Positions 12,347 through 22,019 of a DNA stretch of 64,000 nucleotides are shown one piece after another. Below the pieces are notes generated by a model, which did no database searches, was not told the origin of the DNA, and saw nothing but the letters and a program-made list of their open reading frames with translations. The translations under genes were made by a program, and so were the position numbers. This stretch comes from Aphis gossypii (lineage: Eukaryota > Arthropoda > Insecta > Hemiptera > Aphididae), in NCBI RefSeq assembly GCF_020184175.1, contig NC_065530.1, positions 81,321,260-81,385,259 on the forward strand, given 5' to 3'. The stretch's first letter is position 1; every line of letters begins with the position of its first letter.

Positions 12347-12596
12347 GGGACGAGGTAGCCGTGCGATCTAAGGCGTCGGTTGCGGCGCAGCCGGTCGCTG
12401 GTTCGATCCGCGGTCACCGGGTGGCATTTTTCTTCGGGCAAGTCACGGTGTCCGAAGAATAAGTGCCGCCATCCCCCACCCCGGGGCATGGCAGAAACCT
12501 ACGGGTGCCCCATTAGAAATTCTGCCAAATAGGCGTCCGAACTAGGCCTTCGGGCCTACTCCCGGACTTTAATACGCCATACGAAAAAAAAAAAAA
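12347..12596 (+). mobile_element. tRNA-derived SINE with 12 bp target duplications
   Basis: The head has RNA polymerase III promoter boxes: an A-box-like GTAGCCGTGCGATCTAAGGC with a B box GGTTCGATCCGC about 40 bases on, as in a tRNA with a long variable arm. The tRNA-unrelated body (GGCAAGTCACGGTGTCCGAA onward) ends with a poly-A tail at 12,584-12,596. Direct repeats ATTAAGTTTATG flank it (12,335-12,346 and 12,597-12,608), the hallmark of LINE-driven retroposition. A second copy lies at 26,187-26,399 on the minus strand. Confidence 0.9.
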
Positions 12597-12608
12597 ATTA
12601 AGTTTATG

Positions 12609-13811
12609 CTGCATGTTAAATGTATTTAATACATGTATTCATTTAAATATTTTAAGAAAAATATGTGTTTAGTAAAATATATTTAAGGTATACCTATTTT
12701 AATATTAGTTAAATTTAAGTTTTAAGATTTTTTTCTTGTCAACCATAACTTGTGTTGTATATTCATATATTTTTAACCAATTCATTTATTTGTAAATCTG
12801 TACTATATTTATATAAAATTTATATTTAATCAATGGTTAAATATTATATTATATTCTGCATAGACATTTAGAAATATTTATAAGTGTACCATTTTATCGT
12901 ACTTTTTACTTTTGTTGCAACTCATAATCCAATAATTAAATTAGTTTTTAATTTATATAACATTAATTTTACCAGTTTTGGTTATTTCACAAAGTATAAA
13001 AATTACATTACTAATATTTTCTCTTAAATTTAATATAACATTGATATAATATACGACGATTTAATAAAATCATTTTTTTCTTTTTTCTTTTGCTTTATTA
13101 TATTGTAATATGACATTATAATATTATATAAACTTTTATTTTTATATTTAGTTAATTTTTAATATGAACTCAAGCATTTGTTTATTGGACAAGTTTTAAA
13201 CTTGTTTATTAACCATGTTTATCTACATTAAACTTTTAATTCGGAACCATCCGGAAGCTAATGTCGGGACAGCGTAATAGGCTTGAAATAGATCCTTTCC
13301 CGTAAAATATGGGACGTCTGGCCATCCCAAAATAATAGTAATAATAATAATAATAATAATAAACTATTAATAATACTTTATTTATATATTTATTCAACCG
13401 AGATGCCTGAATTTAAATCAATAAATAATTGTAGGTATAATTATTTTGTATCATGACGCCAAAAAAAGAACAGCCTTCAGCAGCCCAGTATCGAAAGCGT
13501 AGATTTCGGGCTCAATTAGTATTTAAAATAAAACATAAAATCAATGAATAAATATATTAAAAGTAATAATGACATAACTACTTTGACATCGGATGCTAAA
13601 AGTGGTTCAATTAAAGACATACCTATAGTTGAAAAAATTCAGTTATTTCATAATTTATTTTTATAATATTTAAAAACGAATACAAATACATTTTATCATT
13701 TACTAGCTCCGATTCTATTACTTCAAATTCTATGCATTCCCTACAAAAAATCAAAAATAATTAAGCAAAATTAAATAAAAAAAAATATAATTATTTAAAA
13801 TGTACTGTGTC
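12609..13811. other. AT-rich DNA downstream of the polymerase relic
   Basis: Mostly AT-rich non-coding sequence with an AAT tract at 13,333-13,364. At 13,454 (plus) a short frame reads MTPKKEQPSAAQYRKRR, which resembles the start of some zinc-finger/hAT-type transposon proteins. It stops after about 32 codons and is at best a small fragment. Confidence 0.35.
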
Positions 13812-14361
13812 TTATAAATAATAATGACCAATAGAATAGTCATGTATGTTTTCTTCTAATACTACTCTTTTGTCTTCAAAACAATTATAGGTCAATTTAT
13901 TGTTATAGAGTGTAATCAATTGGTGTGAAATGATCAGATGGATACATTTTGCCTACATGTTTCTAAATCCAGTTTGCCAAACAAACATGGCCTATGGTGA
14001 TCGAATGTCAAAGGGTTTTTAATAATATGACCTCGAATACATACCTTTCGCCTTTATTTTTTATTTACCATTGGTTTTTTAATCTGTAGGCATAGGACTT
14101 GGCCCTTAGAGCGCAAAATTCCGTAATTATCAACCCACCCGTTTCAACTAAAAAAAAATTCTATTATTTTTCGACGTTCAACAATGTATCATTGATGGGT
14201 TGTGAGGAGATTTGATGTATCCATACTACCTATCCAACTATATTAGTTTATTCACCAGATCGTTATTACATGGTATACCAGTGAATCTAAAATAATTATA
14301 TTAATTATTAATAGTATAATACAATTAGTATTGATAGTTAATTAATTTACCAGTGTCAGTG
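13812..14361 (-). pseudogene. Polymerase relic: second motif C copy and C terminus
   Basis: Below the GC-rich insert the minus strand reads the end of a second motif C exon, a 64 bp intron (14,287-14,350) and DSLVYHV. It then reads MDTSNL, ITEFCALRAKSYAY near 14,095-14,130, an RGHIIKNPLTF block near 14,000-14,030, and a last stretch NKLTYNCFEDKRVVLEENIH ending in GHYYL and TAA (13,812). Frames change several times. The order and spacing match the C-terminal part of the family as I know it, so the relic reaches the natural end of the protein. Confidence 0.7.
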
Positions 14362-15512
14362 CGGGTCGGGTTTGGCGGAAATGACTAATACCGCCTCGCG
14401 GACAGCTATGATCAAATTGTCCATGGTACAGCCAAGATACCCCTTGGTTGTGGCAGGGTCACCCGTGGGGCCACCAACTCCATGGGTGGTGGTCCGGTGT
14501 CATCATGTGGATACTCCCTTAGCCGGCCGTGAAGTCGGCGGTGTGGTTGTCGGAGCATAGGTTAGGTAGCAAGGCGACTCGGTATTAGTTTGTTCCATGC
14601 ATGTCTCCGCGTACTGCGGTGAGTGTTCTTGGGCTAGCATCTGACAACTCGTCTACCATGATCGATAGACCTTGCTCAGTTGACGTGGGTGGACGTCGGA
14701 CCATGTCCTACCTTTGACGTTACGAAAGGTAGCCGGAAGCCATCGAAGCAGTCGTGTCGTGTCTGCATCGTGCCCGAACAGAGTAGAAGCCCGCGGTGCG
14801 GCGTTGGAGCGGCCGGCTGTCTAGTAACCTTTTGGCAAAAGGTAAGCTACCAAGATTAAGTTCTAGCCACGTGGGTGCTCGTCAGAGTAAAAAAAATAAA
14901 TATAAATTAAAGACGACCGAAATCCTTGCTAAGTCAAGCAAATTTTGAGAAGTCGCGGTCGAACATCCGACTGATGATGGCTTACCTAACGGGAGAAAAA
15001 TCAGTACCACGGGTGGAGGGGCCCAGTCGGCTCGCTGACGCCCTCTAGGCAGATGCCCGTATATCTCTTGAAGGTGTGCCGTTGTCTAATGCCAGTAGGT
15101 ATCGTGGTGGCTGGAACTTTTCGTTCTTTGTGGGTGCCATATGCTGGCAGGAGAAGACCTCTGGTGAACCGCCTTCGCGCCGGGGGAGTGCAAGCTTCTT
15201 CGACACGCTGTTTCCTCCTGGGCGTCCATCCGATCTACCGTTAGATACAATCGACGGAGGTTGTCTGTAACTAAAAACAGATGGTGCGTGGATAGCGTAC
15301 GTCTAGACCAAGTGGGCGCTGGTGACTCTTGGCCAGCGTTTTTAGTACGGGTACACCTCGATGTTTGTGATCCTTAGATGACACGCGGCTGACTGTTCGC
15401 TGGGTAACTCCGGTGGCCATCGACCGTGAACTTCCACTGCTCGTAACTAGCGTACAGCGCAAATACACGGTCAGCGGTTGTAGTCGTAAGGTATTAAAAC
15501 CAAGGATAACCA
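14362..15512. mobile_element. GC-rich 1.15 kb insert of unknown type in the polymerase relic
   Basis: This block is clearly GC-richer than all surrounding DNA and interrupts the second copy of the duplicated motif C exon. On the plus strand the flank reads CAGTGTCAGTG before it and TGTACATGAG after it, where the intact copy reads CAGTATCAGTGTACATGAG, so the insertion point is sharp and any target duplication is only 2-3 bases. Open frames (14,372-14,560; 15,053-15,270; 15,271-15,519) are short, on both strands, with no domain I recognise. An internal A-rich stretch lies at 14,887-14,907. It could be the 5' part of a non-LTR retrotransposon or a non-autonomous DNA element. I cannot name it. 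Confidence 0.5.
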
Positions 15513-15680
15513 TGTACATGAGATTAACTTTATATTGGGTTATTCACCAGACCGTTATAAAAGTTATCAGTCATTATATGGTATACCACTGAATCTAAAA
15601 TAATTATATTAATTAATAACAGTATAATATAATTAGTATTAACAGTTTATTAATTTACCAGTATCAGTGTACATGAGATT
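15513..15680 (-). repeat. Tandemly duplicated motif C exon-intron unit, copy 1
   Basis: This unit carries the end of the motif C exon, a 64 bp intron (15,595-15,658) and the next exon start (DSVVYHI...). At its lower end it runs into another copy of the exon start, ATCTCATGTACA at about 15,513-15,525. The second copy of exon plus intron is at 14,246-14,361. The two differ at many positions and by a 14 bp indel, so the duplication is not recent. Confidence 0.65.
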
Positions 15681-16361
15681 GATTTGTTCCCATAGTGTTT
15701 TTGAATGACATTGTAGTGATAATCATACATTATGGTTTTAGATATATCTAACACTGAAAACGACGCACCTGCTCCATAATTTTCCCTAAATAAAAAAAAA
15801 TAATAATAATGAAATAAAAAATTATCTAAAAATGATTTTAATGGTAATAATATAGTCACCAAAAATGCTATTATTCATCAGTTTGAAAAAAAATCTTTCT
15901 CGAATTCGTCCAAAGCTTTCTTTCACATTTCAGTATTCAAATTAATATAATCTTCTAATCACGCTGATTAATTAAATTGAATAACTCTATTTAATTATAA
16001 TATTAAAAAAGATATATATATGTTACATTGTATTATAATATTTATTTTTTCAACTATCAAGCCATTAGTTATTGCTTGCTGTACACTATGGTAATGGACT
16101 ATGTAATATTCTTCTTCGTTTCAAAAGTGTCCATCAATTTATTCATCTTTGATCCTTAGGTATAGAATTGTGAGGTAAAACGGTAAGTCATTAGGTTCGT
16201 CGTGCAAGTCTTGTGGATATGATTTATCAACATCATATATTTGTTCTATCGAAGATGTCTCAGTTAGATCGTTTATCCTTTGTAGTGAAGGTTTAACCAA
16301 CATAAATACACCATGAAGGATTATCCATACTCGGATTTGACCCAGCCGTATAAATTGTTAC
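15650..16361 (-). pseudogene. Polymerase relic: motifs A to C exons
   Basis: The exon starting at 16,361 reads NNLYGW (motif A) and then diverged but recognisable palm sequence through HYHSVQQAITNGLIVEK. Near 15,930 it reads YINLNTEM..KKALDEFEKDFF, and after a T-run slip the motif B block KLMNNSIFG. The exon ends at 15,860 (TTTTG|GTGACT). A 74 bp intron (15,786-15,859, TTTTAG) leads to GKIMEQVR, which completes motif B in frame. VLDISKTIMYD follows after a further frame break, then the motif C exon ending at 15,659 (ACTG|GTAAAT). The 64 bp intron ends TTTTAG, and the join yields the catalytic DTDS motif. Confidence 0.75.
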
Positions 16362-16385
16362 CTAAAAGAAAAAAATATATAAATA

Positions 16386-18044
16386 CTAGCTGACCCGGCA
16401 ATGCTTTGCTATTGCTAGATTTCAGTACATTTATATGTGTTTAGGAATATGTGAAGACTTTAATATGAATTATATCAGATATTTAATTTGATTAATTTTT
16501 ACAGTAAATTTTATATATAAGTGTGGAATATATTCGTTTTGTTATGTAGAAGATTTTTATTATTTTTTTCAATTACCTATATCAATTTAGCTGACCCGGC
16601 AATGCTTCGCTATTGCAAGATTTCTCAGATGTATGTAAATTGTGTATGTACATTTTGTAGGTATAACTATGGATGGAACAAAAGATGAATTATGCCAGTA
16701 TTTTGATAATTATTCAAAGACTTAAAAAATTTCTTTATAAACAACGTTATCAACTTTTTCTGGATCAGGGGCAAAAATATACAAATTAAATTTGGATGTC
16801 ACACGTGACAGGGCGACGTATAGTTGACCGTGAGAAAAACATTGAACGCTTAGGTCAATTCCAGCAACGTTAAGTGTTTGTCCCTGTGCCTTATTTATAG
16901 TCATTGCAAATGCTAATTTAACGGGGAATTGAATACGTTTAAACTTAAAAGGTAAATCTGAGGGTATAATTGGTATTCTTGGTATTAAAACAGTTTTTCC
17001 ATTACCACAGCCTGTTAATATTATGCACTCGAGTAATGAACTTCTCAATTTTTTGATTTGTAGTTTTGTACCGTTGCAAAGTGTGGGTGGGCTCAAATTT
17101 CTCATTAAAATAATAGGTGCCCCTATTTTTAAAATCAGTTTATGTGGTGGGACTCCAGGAGGTGTTAAAGAGTTAAGAAATTCAGTTGGGAAATGGACTG
17201 CATCCTCTTTTTCTAAAACTGTATCAACTGAATAGTACATTTGTGATTGAGCGTCAAACCTAGATAAAATCAAATCATTTATTTTGTCGACTTGCTCATT
17301 TGTTGGTGACAAAATAGCCCTTTCTTGAAACCATTTCAATGATTTAGAAGATATATTTTGAATGTTCGGGTACACGTTTTGAATCAATATTGTTATAGTG
17401 GGTACTGAATTACAGAAACTTTTAATATTTATTTTATCATTCGTTACTTGAAATTCTCCTTTGCCTATTAAAAGTAAATCTTTGACAAAATTTATATTAT
17501 CTTGATCTGTACATAGCACTCTCATATTAGTTTTAAGTTCTAATATTTTTATATAAGGCTATAAGTAGGATCTTTTCAATGACGCGTTGACTTCATCAGC
17601 TCTTGTCCCTCTTGTAACCACAGGCAAGATCTGACGGAAGTCTCCAGAGAACAACACTGTGCAGCCACCCATAGGACTATTATTATGACGCAAGTCTCGC
17701 ATCGTTCTATCTAAAGCTTCAACTGAAGTTTTTTGGGACATTGACGCTTCGTCCCAAATAATTAGACAACAGTCCTGCATCAATTTACCATTATCGATAT
17801 TTGTATTATTATTTATATTATATTTATATTTATATTTTTATCTGCTAGAGGGCGCCACCGATGTAACTCAGTTTTTGTCTCTAAATCTATAACTCACAGG
17901 AGTTAGGTCCATAATTTATGCTATAAACCCACTCCCCGACATTCTCTTTAATTTAAAAAAAATTGCACGACGATTGAATAAGTAGTTTCGGAGATTAGCC
18001 CGGACAAAAAAAAGCGACTTAATTTTATAAAGTAGTAGTATAGA
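16386..18044 (-). mobile_element. Internally deleted Helitron inserted in a polymerase intron
   Basis: On the minus strand the element begins TCTATACTACTAC after an A and ends CTAG before a T, the A/T insertion site of Helitrons. Eleven bases before the end is the expected 3' hairpin (GCAATAGC-AAA-GCATTGC). Only the C-terminal part of the RepHel helicase remains (16,722-17,783); the Rep nuclease is absent. A second, near-identical hairpin end (GCAATAGCGAAGCATTGC, then CTAA) lies internally at 16,587-16,617, so the element carries two successive 3' ends. The whole element sits between GT at 18,076 and AG at 16,362 of a polymerase intron. Confidence 0.8.
16722..17783 (-). pseudogene. Helitron PIF1-like helicase, C-terminal part
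   Basis: This is the superfamily 1B (PIF1/RecD-like) helicase portion of a Helitron RepHel protein, which would unwind DNA in rolling-circle transposition. The upper part (17,559-17,783) has the Walker B box LIIWDEASM and motif III FSGDFRQILPVV. A single in-frame TAG near 17,570 interrupts it, and the same frame continues to the next Met at 17,525. The lower part (16,722-17,525) keeps LKIGAPIILMRN, the motif V-like INKAQGQT and motif VI YVALSRV, and ends naturally in a stop. The Walker A region and everything upstream are gone; sequence above 17,790 is an AT microsatellite and the Helitron 5' end. Confidence 0.9.
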
Positions 18045-18076
18045 TATAGATATATGAATATAATATTTACACTTAC

Positions 18077-18534
18077 AATCTTGATAATATGTCAACCATG
18101 ATTTCTCTTTCTCTGTGTCATAATCTAGTGTTTTTTCATTATTTGCTTTAGCATAACGTTTATCTGCTTGCATTTATTCCCCTTCGTATACCTAGAATAG
18201 AAATTAAATTATAAATATTTATATATAAAAAAAAACTTACCATTATCTATCATCAATAATATATCATAGTCACTTAAGAGCTCCAATTTTATTGATGTGT
18301 GTTTGAGCATACAGTAAAAGCAGTATCCAAGTTCCATAAAATAAATGCAAAAACCAGATTGTATGTTTTCAAACACAATTTCGAAAATTTTCAAACACAT
18401 CTGATAATAATAGCACATCGAATTTTAAAATATAGATGTCCAAATACGCGTCCAATAACCAAAGTGGTTTATAGGTTCTTTGCGTGCTCATATTCTTCTT
18501 CGTTGACTTCAGGCTCTGTAAAAATATTTTTCAG
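18077..18534 (-). pseudogene. Polymerase relic: palm entry exons and 49 bp intron
   Basis: After the MITE the frame resumes with EPEVNEEEYEHAKN. It passes a DVLLLSDVFENFR-like block in mixed frames, YCFYCMLKHT and LELLSDYD, and reaches an exon end at 18,241 (GATAATG|GTAAGT). The intron is 18,192-18,240, ending TTCTAG. The next exon (18,077-18,191) restores the GI(R)xGI motif, then RYAKANN after a one-base shift, and ends CAAGATT|GTAAGT. Joining across that second intron to 16,361 gives the start of motif A (DxNNLYGW). Exact conservation of splice sites in an otherwise decayed gene argues the introns are old. Confidence 0.75.
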
Positions 18535-18542
18535 GTGACGTA

Positions 18543-18699
18543 CAGAGCGGTATTTATGCCTAGGCCCGTTGGGTTAGGGTAGCAAATTTTGTAAGAAATG
18601 AAAAAAAATGTAATACAAATATTTACTACATTTTTTTTCTTGGGATAGGGCGGCATATTTAAAAGGGCCTAGGGCGGCACCTGTTCTAAATTCGGCCTT
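18543..18699. mobile_element. 157 bp hAT-like MITE in polymerase coding sequence
   Basis: The element starts CAGAGCGG and ends CGGCCTTG. It is flanked by exact 8 bp direct repeats GTGACGTA (18,535-18,542 and 18,700-18,707), the target-site length of hAT transposons. The ends are imperfect inverted repeats, with GCCTAGGCCC near the left end and GGGCCTAGGGC near the right. It splits the relic between its exonuclease and palm parts, so it landed after or during decay. Confidence 0.75.
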
Positions 18700-18709
18700 G
18701 GTGACGTAT

Positions 18710-19715
18710 CGACTTATAGTTTTTCTCATCCGCCAGTGTACTCATATGGATAAACATCATCAAGTGTTAAGAGTAATATATCGCCGGTGGAAGAATTCTT
18801 AACTCTCTAAACTTATCGTATCTGGGTGTCATCAGATTATTTGCAAGCCAGGATAAGCTTGACGCCATAAACTTTATCGTATATATGAATTTTATTGGGA
18901 AAGAATTACTTATGTATTATGAAAACGAAATAAATTTTTCTTCATTATTTAAAATAACATTTTTTTTTTGCATCATAACCGAGTTAGGTTACGATAAAAT
19001 GCGCATCGTAGCTGGACAGGTTGTGGAAAAAACATAGTACAAATTTTGGTTGTTGTAAACTAATGTTAAATTTAAAGCATAACGATTAGGATTATAGGAT
19101 ATAGGATTACGATTATGAATTTTTCAGTCAGGTGAAAATGATCGAGGATTTTCTCTATTGTATTGAAGCTTTGTTCACAGAAATTACAATGTGTACTTGA
19201 ATTAAGTCTACGCGTGTCATTGTTATTCATAATGATTGGAATATTTTTTTTAAGTAATTGTTCCATTTTCCGAACCACTTCAACTACAATACTTTCAACA
19301 AAATATTTTGCAACATCTTGTTCACCAATGTTACCACGATGAATGATCGGCGAGATTGAAATATTAAATTTAACTGAATATCATCTGATTCCTTAACAAC
19401 AAACCCATAGCTCATAGGCTTATGAGTCTGTATTATTCTAGTATTTTTACTTTTAATTTCATCGGTCTTAAAAAATACCTAGCACCTCGAAGTCTGCATA
19501 GATTTAAGTGGGTGACGATGCGCATTTTCCCATGATTTGAATTGTAGTGTTGTATCGGAATTAGGCATTTTTGGAAGTATTGGCTTGTGTAATCCGTATA
19601 TCAGCTTGTGCTGTTCGAGCGCTAACTGGCCATTTAGCTTATATTTTAAATTCTGCTGATCAAATGATGAAAAACATCATTTGCAAAAATAAACCGCATG
19701 GTCATGTAATGTCGA
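18710..19715 (-). pseudogene. Polymerase relic: exonuclease domain and zinc segment
   Basis: This segment encodes the 3'-5' proofreading exonuclease part. Motif I appears as YADFE, with DFE at 19,486-19,494. A Cys-x2-Cys...DH-x-HLT segment resembling phage recombination endonuclease VII lies at about 19,130-19,200. An FHNL...YDAHF block follows near 19,000, then FMASSLSWLANNL at about 18,840-18,880 and VYPYEYTG at about 18,740-18,760. Stops and shifts separate the blocks. The zinc segment has lost one of its usual residues (DHFHLTE where the sister copy at 32.5 kb keeps DHCHLTG). A MITE interrupts the frame directly downstream. Confidence 0.75.
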
Positions 19716-19719
19716 TTTC

Positions 19720-20595
19720 GACCTAATTAAGGTGAAAAATTTGATATGTACACATAGTGACTCCTTTCACAGTTATAAAATAAAATAATTTCCAAATGAT
19801 CGGTTTTTTCATCGTCTACAACTTTTAACGGAAAAATATGATAATTTTTGCATTTTGACGAAGAATGTATTAACACCACATAAACGTTTATAGAGACATT
19901 ATGATTATTTTTTTTTTTCAAAAATCTTGGTCTCATCTCACGGCGTTGGATAAGACAATCCTTCAAAATTATACTTATTTTTATAATAGAAATAATTATT
20001 TCCAACACGATGTTTATTTCAGCCCGTTACGTGCCTTGCTAAAATGGCCCATTTAAAGCACGAATGTTCTGTGGGTTCATTGTTGCTCGTTTGTCGTCAA
20101 CACATGCAGGTAATTTTTTATATAACGATCCACCAGTGACAAAATTATAGATTCCATTATTATCATTATCATCCATACTTTCATCATTATCCTCACAAAT
20201 GTTGTCATTATTTATCTCATCATCATTATCACCACCAATGTCAAAATTATTTATCTCATCATTGTCATCCCCACCTCCATTTTTATCATTATCATCGCCA
20301 TCTCTATTATTATCATTATCTTCACTAAGTATCGGTAATTGAATGTTTAGTATGTCACCGATGGTTGTATACCTATTAACTGTTAATAACAGACCATCAA
20401 TACATTGGAAAATAAATCCCGATCCTTTTCTTAAATACACTACTTAATTGGTTTTGCAGATGTTTTAAATGATGGAGAATACTCCATCGAATTTTCTAAA
20501 TGAGGTATATCATAGGTTGGCTCTAATTCAAGGTTAAAATTGATTGGATGAACAGATACATTTTTTTTAATAAGTGGGTAATACCAGATTCTAAA
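19720..20595 (-). pseudogene. Polymerase relic: N-terminal region with Asp/Asn expansion
   Basis: Part of the family B polymerase pseudogene. The frame upstream of 20,440 reads acidic, Pro-containing sequence. It continues through an SGF...CIDGLLL block to KRATMNPQN, then shifts by one base to CFKWAILARHV, and on to an NVYVV...HIFPLKV...HYVYISNF block at about 19,730-19,880. These blocks match the family's conserved N-terminal part as I know it. About 55 residues of almost pure Asp/Asn/Glu (20,155-20,340), encoded by GAT/AAT-type triplets, are inserted in the middle. That looks like a microsatellite expansion and is not a family feature. Confidence 0.7.
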
Positions 20596-20599
20596 ATAT

Positions 20600-21000
20600 C
20601 TCAAAATGCGTGTTTGATCGTACAGTAAAAGCAGTATCCAGGTGTCGTAAAATAAATGCAGGATCCAGATTGTATGTTTTCAAACACAGATCTCAAAAAT
20701 ATTCAAAACACATCTGACAACAATAACACGTCGATTTTTAAAATATAGAAGTCCAAATACTCGGCAAACGTCTGACAACCAAAGTAGTTTATACGTTCTT
20801 TGCGTGCTCATATTTTTCTTCGTTGACTTCAGGCTCTGAAGCATGCTGAAAAATCTCTTTTTTTCTTCAGCAATTCTTCTTCAGTATTTGAAAGAACATC
20901 TATTATCTTTGCATCATAATTCAGTTAGGATACGATAAAATGCGCATCGTAACTTGACAGGTTGTGGAAAAAACATGGTAAAAATTTGAACAAATACATT
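20600..21000 (-). pseudogene. Second polymerase fragment, internally deleted
   Basis: Sequence at 20,613-20,850 matches 18,293-18,530 (palm entry block with EPEVNEE...YEHAKN). About 20,930-20,990 matches the FHNL...YDAHF block near 19,000. The roughly 450 bp that separate these blocks in the main relic are missing here. It lies directly upstream of the main relic in the same orientation, so copies are arranged head to tail. Confidence 0.7.
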
Positions 21001-21389
21001 TTTTTTTTTTAATTAATGGATATGACCAGATTTTAAGGTATCGAAAAATGTTTTATAATTTTTAATATTTTCAGAATTTTTAGCATAGTACCAAAAAGTT
21101 TTCTATTATATGGTGATTATATCTCCCTAAAATCTAAACCTTTAATCATATCCATAAGAGTCTTTTTTACATTAACACGCGACGCGTTACTCCCTACATG
21201 TCGAAGTTAACCTCCTATCATTCTCATATACAAATCTAAAGATTAAAGAAAAACAAAAAGTTTTAAATTAACATAAATCCCGCTTATAATAATAAGACAA
21301 ATCTTGCTTTGATTTTTACATAGCCCGGCATTTTCAACAATATCAAGTATCAACACTTAAGCACATAACGCGGCGCTCGTATCGTCAAC

Positions 21390-21569
21390 TCATTGATCGT
21401 TCTCTTTCCCAAGTGGAACAATGTTTTGATCGGACTGATGGGTACTTGATGATCCAGCTGGTATTTCTGGCTCAAAAATCTGCGGTGAGATTTCGATTTC
21501 ACCACATGAAGGTTGGCGATGACTTATTGGTACGTCGGGTACATGCAAGCGGTAACCATCTCAACACAT
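21390..21569 (-). pseudogene. Coding-like fragment of unknown family
   Basis: About 60 codons are open from just after a TGA to a TGA at 21,390-21,392. The reading is DGYRLHVPDVPISHRQPSCG followed by acidic and Ser-rich sequence ending PLGKENDQ. Base composition is less AT-biased than the surroundings, which suggests coding origin. I recognise no domain. Its position between the zinc-finger repeats and the polymerase fragments, on the same strand, suggests it belongs to the same element. Confidence 0.35.
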
Positions 21570-22019
21570 TTTATCGATGATTGAACAGCAACCTTTTGTT
21601 GAAAAATGTACAATATTATAATTGCATTTTGTGTATGAAACCAGTAGTCATTATACTAAATTTAAGATAATATTATACGCACTTCTATTTTATTCGGACA
21701 ATCGGCGATACTGACCTAATTGGTGTGGATTAACGTGTAACGTGGTCGGGGATGACCCGTTAAATATATGATATTCAGGGAAGAAGTTGGTTTCCTTTGA
21801 ATATAAGTTAACCGTGGCTAGGGAGCAAATGGTCTCGGGGTACAAATAAATGTGGATTTATTCAAATACTTATAAATATATCAAGTATAAAACGTAATAA
21901 TAAAACGTTTACAAGTCGTAGGGATGGCTTGGAGTTCGTGTTGGCTGGTTTTAACGCGGGGAACTGGCTGTCTCTTACATATATTCTTATTTAGCCGTAG
22001 CTTTACAATAGTTAAATAT

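Larger units (their letters stand above)
13812..20595 (-). pseudogene. Protein-primed-type family B DNA polymerase gene, broken, with introns
   Basis: This is a relic of a large DNA polymerase of the type carried by Polinton/Maverick elements and related adinto- or adenovirus-like agents. In order along the minus strand I see: an N-terminal region (20.59-19.72 kb), a Cys/His segment near 19.7-19.6 kb, exonuclease motif I (DFE at 19,486-19,494), and an endonuclease-VII-like zinc segment (19,130-19,200). Next come FHNL...YDAHF (about 18,990-19,030), palm sequences (18,241-18,530), motif A (16,340-16,361), motif B (15,860-15,885), motif C (split at 15,594/15,659) and a C-terminal part ending at a TAA, 13,812-13,814. 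Introns with GT-AG ends lie at 18,192-18,240, 16,362-18,076, 15,786-15,859 and 15,595-15,658. Many frameshifts and stops are present, so it cannot be expressed intact. It is interrupted by a Helitron, a MITE and a GC-rich insert. Whether the source was a Polinton, an integrated virus or a host-adopted gene is not resolved. Confidence 0.8.

Noticed and set aside
12350..12430. Functional tRNA gene
   Set aside because: A and B boxes are present, but the acceptor stem does not close and the sequence continues into a SINE body with poly-A and target duplications.
14372..15519. Open frames in the GC-rich insert
   Set aside because: Short frames occur on both strands in GC-rich DNA, where stops are rarer. 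None shows a domain.
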